Shown: positions 58,663-64,000 of the stretch, piece by piece | Layout of the letters: each line of letters opens with the position of its first letter | How positions within the stretch are numbered: the stretch's first letter is position 1 | Assembly (NCBI GenBank): GCA_021773635.1 | Contig: JAJFJV010000021.1 | Coordinates: 1-64,000, forward strand | Direction of reading: 5' to 3' | Origin: Gammaproteobacteria bacterium | GTDB lineage: Bacteria; Pseudomonadota; Gammaproteobacteria; HK1 | DNA length: 64,000 bases | The notes under the pieces: generated by a model | Databases searched by the model: none | Told to the model about the DNA's origin: nothing | What the model saw: only the letters and a program-made list of their open reading frames with translations | Made by a program: the position numbers and the translations under genes

Positions 58663-59760
58663 TTAACTGTCGGAACGGTTCACAAAAGTATTCATATGAA
58701 CTGGCTGGCGGCGAGCCCCCCAGTGCCCGGGGCTGGCCTCGAACACACCAGCGCAGGGCGTGCCGCAATGTGTACATGCGCCCGCTGCATCGAGCTTCCA
58801 GTCTTCCAACTCGTACCAGTCGCGAACAATCAGGGCATGGCCACATTGATGACAGTGGGTTGTACCACCCGCCGGATCGTGAATATTCCCCGTATAAACG
58901 TAGTGCAGGCCATTTTTCAACGCGATATTACGGGCCCGCCGCAGGCTTCGTGGCGATGTTGGCGGAATATCCCGCATCTTCCAGTCGGGATGAAAGGCGG
59001 TGAAGTGGAGTGGCACATGGGGCCCAAGCTTCTCCATCACCCAACCGCTAAGGGCCTCAATCTCACGGGATGAATCGTTTTGTCCCGGGATCAGCAAGGT
59101 CGTTATCTCCAGCCAGACTCCGGTTTCATTAACCAGATATTCAAGCGTATCCAGTACCGGTTGCAGGTGGCCACCTGTCAGTTTGTAGTAAAAGTCCTCG
59201 CTAAAGGCCTTGAGGTCCACGTTGGCAGCGTCCATGTGGGCGAAAAATTCCGCGCGTGGTTCTTCGCAGATATATCCGGCGGTGACCGCAATCGACTTGA
59301 TGCCGAGCGCGGCGGCGGCCTGTGCCACGTCTACCGCATACTCAAGAAAGATGACGGGGTCGTTGTAGGTAAAGGCGATACTGCGACACCCCAGCTCGCC
59401 AGCGGCACGCGCCAGGGCCTCGGGACTGGCCTGGTCCGCAAGGATATCCATCTCGCGTGACTTGCTCATGTCCCAGTTCTGACAGAATTTGCAGGCCAGA
59501 TTACATCCCGCGGTACCAAAGGACAGTACCGGAGTCCCGGGAAGAAAGTGATTGAGCGGCTTCTTTTCCACGGGGTCGATACAAAAACCACTGGAGCGCC
59601 CGTAGCTGAGTAACACCACCTCACCGCCCTCACAACCACGCACGAAGCACAGGCCCCGCTGGCCATCCCGCAGCTTGCAGGCCCGCGGACAAAGATCACA
59701 CCGAACCCGCCCATCCGGACAGGGCGACCAGTAGCGAGTGGGAACGGCAACCTCCGCCAT
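58663..59760 (-). CDS. amrS: AmmeMemoRadiSam-system radical SAM enzyme
   Basis: A 365-residue radical SAM enzyme with the [4Fe-4S] motif CNLACKFC (GTAGCNLACKFCQNWDMSK, about residue 85) and additional cysteine pairs at the N terminus (CPDGRVRCDLCPRAC) and C terminus (CHQCGHA, CTHCGTPC). It resembles the pyruvate-formate-lyase-activating-like member of the AMMECR1/MEMO1/radical SAM trio. The AMMECR1 partner is divergent at 59872; no MEMO gene is in the window. The reaction is unknown. Confidence 0.92.
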   Translation of the reverse strand: MAEVAVPTRYWSPCPDGRVRCDLCPRACKLRDGQRGLCFVRGCEGGEVVLLSYGRSSGFCIDPVEKKPLNHFLPGTPVLSFGTAGCNLACKFCQNWDMSKSREMDILADQASPEALARAAGELGCRSIAFTYNDPVIFLEYAVDVAQAAAALGIKSIAVTAGYICEEPRAEFFAHMDAANVDLKAFSEDFYYKLTGGHLQPVLDTLEYLVNETGVWLEITTLLIPGQNDSSREIEALSGWVMEKLGPHVPLHFTAFHPDWKMRDIPPTSPRSLRRARNIALKNGLHYVYTGNIHDPAGGTTHCHQCGHALIVRDWYELEDWKLDAAGACTHCGTPCAGVFEASPGHWGARRQPVHMNTFVNRSDS

Positions 59761-59871
59761 TATCTCCGATCCTCCAACGTATCTAGCAGCCTGCCAGCGG
59801 CAAAGCTCCTATACTTCACTCAGGCAGGCCGTGTAACCAAGTATAGAAAATCCTCATCCACATTTATTCAG

Positions 59872-60423
59872 ATGCCACTTTCCATCACTCAACAGCAGTT
59901 TTTACTGGAACTGTCCTTGCGTTCCATTCAGTCCGGGTTGACGGATGCCCGGGCACTGCAAATTGGCCGGGATGATTGTGAGGCCGTCCTCTGGGAGCCA
60001 GGCGCGGCCTTTGTAACCCTGGAACGGAGTGGCCGATTACGCGGATGTATCGGCAGCCTGGAGGCCACACGGCCGCTGGCAGTGGATGTCGTGCAACACG
60101 CCTTTGATGCAGCGTTCCGCGATCCCCGCTTCCCGTCCCTGGAGGAATCTGAACTTACCGACCTGGAGCTGCACATCTCGGTTCTGTCGCCCAGCGAAGC
60201 TCTGGAATTTTCCTCGGAAACCGAGCTGCTTCGTCTGTTACGCCCCGGGGTCGATGGCCTGATCATCGCCAGCGAGGGACGACAGGCGACCTTCTTGCCC
60301 AGCGTGTGGGCCATGCTGCCGGAAAGGCAGGAGTTTCTCTCTCACCTGAAACAGAAGGCCGAAATTCCTGAGAATGTTGCCGTATCCAGGGCGTGGCGCT
60401 ACCACACCCAAACCTTTCCCTAG
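59872..60423 (+). CDS. amrA: AMMECR1-domain protein (AmmeMemoRadiSam system)
   Basis: A 183-residue AMMECR1 protein with the signature RLRGCIGSLEATRPLAVDVVQHAFDAAFRDPRFP (about residues 52-84) and PGVDGLIIASEGRQATFLPSVW. AMMECR1 proteins form an enigmatic conserved family linked to MEMO1 and a radical SAM enzyme, the neighbour transcribed away from it here. Function unknown. Confidence 0.93.
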   Translation: MPLSITQQQFLLELSLRSIQSGLTDARALQIGRDDCEAVLWEPGAAFVTLERSGRLRGCIGSLEATRPLAVDVVQHAFDAAFRDPRFPSLEESELTDLELHISVLSPSEALEFSSETELLRLLRPGVDGLIIASEGRQATFLPSVWAMLPERQEFLSHLKQKAEIPENVAVSRAWRYHTQTFP

Positions 60424-60433
60424 GTATCTATAA

Positions 60434-61309
60434 CTAGCGCCGACAGCCACCCAGCGAGCCTGGCCCACATGGCAATCCATCCATCCAGATAGCCTGATCG
60501 AGCTTGGCATCAGCTAAATCCGAGCCCGTCATATTCGCCCCGCTGAGATCGGCGTAACTCAGATCGGCACCGCGAAAATCCGTGTCAATGAGCGTGGCAT
60601 GCTGCAGGTTCACGCCAGTAAGCCGTGCCTGGCGCAAATTCGCACCACTGAGATTGGCATAGGCCAATTCGGCATAGGCAAGATCGGTGGAATCCAGGCG
60701 AGCGCCGGGTAATTCAGCGCTCCGCATACGTGCATTGCGCAATACGGCGCCGGCAAGATCCGCCTGCGGCAATTTCAGCGCCTCAAAACGGCAATTACTC
60801 CAGTTGACCCCGGGCCGAGGCGCGGCGGCACAGTCCGGTGGGTTATCGGAAGACTCCGGGGTAAGAACGATGCCGCTGACGAGGATCACGGCCATCATGC
60901 CGGCAAGCAAAGTGTACTGTAATTTGCGGTTGCGCCGTGGCGGCTGAAACTCGGTGGCCATGCGGGCCCGGCGCTGGCGATGGCGAACGATGGGTTCCGG
61001 CTCAAAATCACGGCGCTCTTCCAGGCTACGGCGCTCAATACCATCCGGCGCCTCGCCATCCTGCTGGCGACGATCGGCAGGCCCACGTTCATCCTGACGC
61101 CAGTTCTCGGAAAGCTCCGGCGCCGGCGCATCTTCAGACTCAGCCAGGAGACCCTTACGCAACTCCGCCACCCGCTCCCAGCCGTCGCTATCAAGGCTCA
61201 GTTCATCGTCATCATTGATTCGCCCGATGCCGATAAAACGACGCACCAGTGGTTCCGGGAAAGGCCCCTTAACCGTACGCCCCCGCCGCACGTACCAGAG
61301 TTTTGCCAT
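60434..61309 (-). CDS. GYF-like and pentapeptide-repeat membrane protein
   Basis: A 291-residue protein: an N-terminal GYF_2/DUF4339-like domain (WYVRRGRTVKGPFPEPLVRRFIGIGRI ... LDSDGWERV, residues ~3-50), a charged linker, one membrane helix (YTLLAGMMAVILVSGIVL, about residue 135), a Cys pair, then about 12 pentapeptide repeats of the A(D/N)LxxA type (for example AELAYANLSGANLRQARLTG). The repeats form a right-handed beta-helix outside or inside the cell depending on orientation. AGGAG precedes ATG 61309. No known role. Confidence 0.82.
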   Translation of the reverse strand: MAKLWYVRRGRTVKGPFPEPLVRRFIGIGRINDDDELSLDSDGWERVAELRKGLLAESEDAPAPELSENWRQDERGPADRRQQDGEAPDGIERRSLEERRDFEPEPIVRHRQRRARMATEFQPPRRNRKLQYTLLAGMMAVILVSGIVLTPESSDNPPDCAAAPRPGVNWSNCRFEALKLPQADLAGAVLRNARMRSAELPGARLDSTDLAYAELAYANLSGANLRQARLTGVNLQHATLIDTDFRGADLSYADLSGANMTGSDLADAKLDQAIWMDGLPCGPGSLGGCRR

Positions 61310-61383
61310 CTCCGCTCCTAAAGACTTGTCGGCGAAAGGATAACCTATACTATGCCCTTCGAGGGCCATTTCTCTGTGGAGCC

Positions 61384-62592
61384 ATGCTACCTACCGGCAT
61401 TTCAATTCCCCCGGTTATCACGCCGCTATCCCAACCCGCGCCATTGATCCAGGCGCTACAGCCTGGTGCCATTCTGGAAGCGGTGGTCATTAACCAGATG
61501 GGGAATTCCCAGGCATTATTGCTATTGGCCAACACCCCGATCCGGGCACAGACCACCACCCCCCTACACCCGGGCGAGACCCTCAGTCTGAAAGTTGAGG
61601 AAACCACGCCCCGGCCTACCTTGAGCATCGTTGCACGAGAGGCCGGTGAAACGGAGGCCACGACGATTGCCCGCTCACTGAGAACAGTGCTGCCGCGTCA
61701 GGCGCCCTTGCCACCCTTGCTCTCATTGCTGGAAGCACTTGCCAAACCCGAGGTAGCCAGAAAATCATCACTGCCGGCCCCTCTGCTCAAGCAAGTCCAG
61801 GAGTTTTTCCGGACCCTTCCCCAGATTCAGACCTTGTTCAAGGGAGAGGGCGTAGCCCGGGCGGTACAGGGTTCTGGCCTGTTTCTGGAGGCGCAGCTGG
61901 CAAATCACATACCTTCCTCCCCGGGGCCAGCTCCCCGGCGTGATCTCAAGGGGGCTCTGCTACGCCTGTTGCAGACCACCCACCCGGTGACGCCAGAGTC
62001 TGCAAGCACTCCAAAGCCCCCATCATCATTCCTGACCCCGGGGCAAACGCCTTCTAGCCCGACAGCTCCCAAGCCTGAGCTGCGCGCGCCTGTAACGCCC
62101 CCGGCAACGGTGCTTGCAGGGCAGGACGTAGAGGGAGACCTCCAGCGTCTGCTGGAAGGTGCCGTGGCGCGTGTCCAGGCCAATCAGCTGGCCTCGCTAC
62201 CTGGCGAAGACGGCACGTCACGTGCGTGGGTTGTAGAAATTCCCGTGCGCGAGCCACCACAAGGCAGTGTGGTCAAACTCCGTATTCAGCAGGAACCCGG
62301 GCATCAGGAAGACAGTGCCCTCCCCTACTGGTCAGTGAATCTCAGCGTGGAACCGCCACGATTAGGCCCCATTCACGCAAGAATTTCCCTCGGTGGCGAA
62401 AAAATTTCCACCACCCTTTGGGCGGAAAGAGAAAGCACCCTCAAACTGGTGCAACGACACTTGCAGGATCTGGACGACGGGCTGCGTAAAGCGGGCCTGA
62501 AAGCCGAGCGGGTTTGTTGTCATGGAGGAGAGCCCCCAGAATTCATTAACCCGCGGCCAACCACCACCAGCCTGGTGGACATACACGTATGA
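61384..62592 (+). CDS. FliK-like protein (flagellar hook-length control family C-terminal domain)
   Basis: A 402-residue soluble protein with a Pro/Thr-rich middle (about residues 170-245) and a C-terminal domain resembling the Flg_hook region of FliK (WSVNLSVEPPRLGPIHARISLGGEKISTTLWAERESTLKLVQRHLQDLDDGLRKAGL). It overlaps the FlhB-tail gene by four bases (ATGA), a pairing seen in Pseudomonas and relatives. FliK and FlhB interact during hook-length control, but here no other flagellar genes are near, so a role outside classical FliK is possible. ATG 61384 is chosen over a longer frame. Confidence 0.8.
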   Translation: MLPTGISIPPVITPLSQPAPLIQALQPGAILEAVVINQMGNSQALLLLANTPIRAQTTTPLHPGETLSLKVEETTPRPTLSIVAREAGETEATTIARSLRTVLPRQAPLPPLLSLLEALAKPEVARKSSLPAPLLKQVQEFFRTLPQIQTLFKGEGVARAVQGSGLFLEAQLANHIPSSPGPAPRRDLKGALLRLLQTTHPVTPESASTPKPPSSFLTPGQTPSSPTAPKPELRAPVTPPATVLAGQDVEGDLQRLLEGAVARVQANQLASLPGEDGTSRAWVVEIPVREPPQGSVVKLRIQQEPGHQEDSALPYWSVNLSVEPPRLGPIHARISLGGEKISTTLWAERESTLKLVQRHLQDLDDGLRKAGLKAERVCCHGGEPPEFINPRPTTTSLVDIHV

Positions 62593-62888
62593 ATGGCGAT
62601 CAGCCAAAGCCACCAGAAACTGCCGTTGCCCTGCGCTACAACGGCCTGGGGGCGCCGCGACTCAGCGCCAAGGGGCGCGGCGAGGTGGCACGGAAAATCC
62701 TCAGCCTGGCAGAGGAAAACGGCATTCCTGTACACGAAGACGGGGATCTCGCCTACCTGCTTTCAACCATTGACCTCGACAAGGAGATCCCGCGCAACCT
62801 CTATCTTGCAGTTGCCGAGGTCCTGGCCTTTGCTTATGCCCTATCGGGCAAGGCGCCGCCCGAAAAAGATGTAACCAAGGCTATTTGA
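62589..62888 (+). CDS. FlhB C-terminal-domain protein (FhlB/EscU-type)
   Basis: A 99-residue protein equal to the cytoplasmic export-switch domain of FlhB without the membrane part: VALRYNGLGAPRLSAKGRGEVARKILSLAEENGIPVHEDGDLAYLLSTIDLDKEIP and YLAVAEVLAFAYAL. The autocleavage NPTH motif of FlhB is absent; the protein begins where the post-cleavage half starts. It overlaps the FliK-like gene and is likely its partner. Confidence 0.88.
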   Translation: MNGDQPKPPETAVALRYNGLGAPRLSAKGRGEVARKILSLAEENGIPVHEDGDLAYLLSTIDLDKEIPRNLYLAVAEVLAFAYALSGKAPPEKDVTKAI

Positions 62889-62903
62889 GATAGCCCGTAA
62901 CGA

Positions 62904-63440
62904 CTATTTTCCAGCACCGGTTTTAGCATCGATCACGCGCTGAAGTTTTCGATTCTCCGCGAGCAGCCGCGGGTTGCCTCCAGCAAGAGCCGCCGATTTA
63001 CGCGCCAGCAAACGGGCCTGATCCAGGTCGCCTTCCGCCAAACGGACCCGCGCCAGGCGATGCCAGAGCCAGGCATCTCCAGGAGCAATTTCGAGCGCCC
63101 TTTCCAGACTCGCCGCACTCAGTCCATAGTCACCCGAGCGGGCCTGCCGCTCAGCACGATAAACCAGATGTTTGACCGCCGGATTTTCACTGTCATCTCC
63201 CGCCGGTGCCGGCGCCGCCAGGGGGCGAACCAGCACTCCGGGGGCGGTCGTTCCCGCTGGCGTACGCGGCCATGAATGCGGAGTCTGCCCAGATACCGGT
63301 GCCTGACGTTCCTCGACCGGAGCGCCTGAATCAGGGCTGCTAGCACAAGCCGTGAGTAACAAGAGCAATAGTAGCCCCGACCATCCCCATGCACCTCCGG
63401 TTCTGGCCAGGCCTTTGTTGTCACCCGTTCGATAAATCAT
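62904..63440 (-). CDS. TPR lipoprotein next to mrcB, LpoP-like
   Basis: A 178-residue lipoprotein with lipobox LLLTAC (lipid Cys near residue 31), a Pro/Ala-rich linker and a tetratricopeptide-repeat region (VYRAERQARSGDYGLSAASLERALEIAPGDAWLWHRLARVRLAEGDLDQA, residues ~93-150). ATG 63440 overlaps the mrcB stop (ATGA). In Pseudomonas aeruginosa a TPR outer-membrane lipoprotein, LpoP, encoded beside the PBP1b gene activates that synthase; the arrangement here suggests the same role (inference). Confidence 0.78.
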   Translation of the reverse strand: MIYRTGDNKGLARTGGAWGWSGLLLLLLLTACASSPDSGAPVEERQAPVSGQTPHSWPRTPAGTTAPGVLVRPLAAPAPAGDDSENPAVKHLVYRAERQARSGDYGLSAASLERALEIAPGDAWLWHRLARVRLAEGDLDQARLLARKSAALAGGNPRLLAENRKLQRVIDAKTGAGK

Positions 63441-64000
63441 GAGGCACATGGCTGATACTCCGGCATGGCAGCGGCCACAAAGGGCATTCGCACGGCGCCC
63501 GGGCAGTCCGGGTCCGTACGATACCCGCCCATGCGATCCACCCAATGCCAGGCTACACCCTCGGGGGGAGGCGCGTTACTGGGCCTGGGTCGCAAGGCTG
63601 GCATCAGATCTGCCCAGACCGCAAGCGCGCCCCGGGCCCCGCTGAGGCCAGCGGGTCGATTATCGTCCCGTCCTATCCACACCACCATCAGACGGTTGCC
63701 ACTGAAACCGGCAAACCAGCTATCCCGGAGATCGTCGGTAGTACCGGTTTTACCCGCCACCGACAAAGGCAACAGGTGCGTCCGGGTGGCGCGCGCCGTA
63801 CCCTCGCGCATGACCCCCTGCAAGGCAAAACGCAATAAAAAGGTACTTTCAGCCGAGGCCGCCTGGCTGACGGACAAGGCATAGCGCTGCAGCGGTTGCC
63901 CATGGGCATCGGTCACGGCACGGATAGTCCGTAAAGGAACGCGAAATCCACTATTTGCAAGGGGTTGATAGATTCTGGATACCTCGTAAGGAGAGAGCGC
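63437..64000 (-). CDS. mrcB: Penicillin-binding protein 1B, C-terminal part
   Basis: The last 187 residues of a bifunctional peptidoglycan synthase that extends past the right edge. The transpeptidase KTG box is in VAGKTGTTDDLRDSWFAGF, preceded by the typical ALSPYEVSRIYQPLANSGFRVPLRTIR segment, which continues to base 64000. The C-terminal end overlaps the LpoP-like lipoprotein gene. The assignment as PBP1b rather than PBP1a rests on the adjacent lipoprotein and the sequence of the C-terminal region. Confidence 0.85.
   Translation of the reverse strand, partial: ALSPYEVSRIYQPLANSGFRVPLRTIRAVTDAHGQPLQRYALSVSQAASAESTFLLRFALQGVMREGTARATRTHLLPLSVAGKTGTTDDLRDSWFAGFSGNRLMVVWIGRDDNRPAGLSGARGALAVWADLMPALRPRPSNAPPPEGVAWHWVDRMGGYRTDPDCPGAVRMPFVAAAMPEYQPCAS

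Overview
The window is a chromosomal segment of a Gammaproteobacterium, probably from the environmental sulfur-oxidiser/Chromatiales side of the class (inference). Several blocks keep gammaproteobacterial gene order: initiator tRNA-rimP-nusA-infB-rbfA-truB-rpsO-pnp, uvrY-uvrC-pgsA followed by tRNA-Gly/Cys/Leu as in Escherichia coli, comEC-exbB-exbD-lpxK-kdsB-phosphatase as in Pseudomonas, and yoaA-tsaB. A PEP-CTERM protein and several unusual lipoproteins mark the accessory parts. Base composition is moderately GC-rich, with AT-rich intergenic pockets.

Layout. 1-7.8 kb: a FemAB/GNAT-like protein cut by the window edge, trxB, then ftsK-lolA-rarA-serS with overlapping or closely spaced genes, and a beta-carbonic anhydrase. 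7.8-14 kb: a BAX-inhibitor-1 family membrane protein, tRNA-Ser followed by a structured element that repeats the tRNA 3' end, a zinc-ribbon membrane protein, a periplasmic cyclophilin, uvrY-uvrC-pgsA and three tRNA genes. 14-26.5 kb is the accessory region: an acetyltransferase-like protein, a 921-residue phosphodiesterase-TPR-sulfotransferase fusion, a PEP-CTERM protein, a hydratase and MFS transporter, a five-gene run of lipoproteins and small secreted/membrane proteins with shared repeats, and an HD-GYP protein. 26.8-38.6 kb: envelope and DNA uptake genes (phosphatase, kdsB, lpxK, exbDB, comEC, DUF2062, lolDC), a MITE-like element at the end of lolD, then tsaB, yoaA and a possible nuclease. 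38.6-44.1 kb: a succinate dehydrogenase island that also holds a DUF1674/SdhAF4-like gene, sdhE, ygfX and ygfZ. 44.2-49.7 kb: two tandem OmpA-type lipoproteins, a DUF4126 protein, tsaC-type synthase and purEK. 49.8-58.7 kb: the nusA-infB-pnp superoperon read leftward from an initiator tRNA. 58.7-64 kb: a radical SAM protein and its AMMECR1 partner, a GYF/pentapeptide-repeat protein, a FliK-like/FlhB-tail pair, and a TPR lipoprotein that overlaps the end of mrcB at the right edge.

The strongest candidate for an undescribed system is the five-gene run at 21.3-24.9 kb. It contains a C39-peptidase-like lipoprotein with no histidine anywhere and no cysteine except the lipid anchor, two paralogous DUF2846/Sel1-like lipoproteins, and two small secreted proteins with a C-terminal membrane helix that share two short repeated motifs. 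Other notable items are the phosphodiesterase-TPR-sulfotransferase fusion beside a PEP-CTERM substrate, the tRNA-Ser 3'-end repeat element, the MITE-like element that supplies the lolD stop codon, and the concentration of SDH maturation genes. All family assignments come from reading the sequences; no database search was run.
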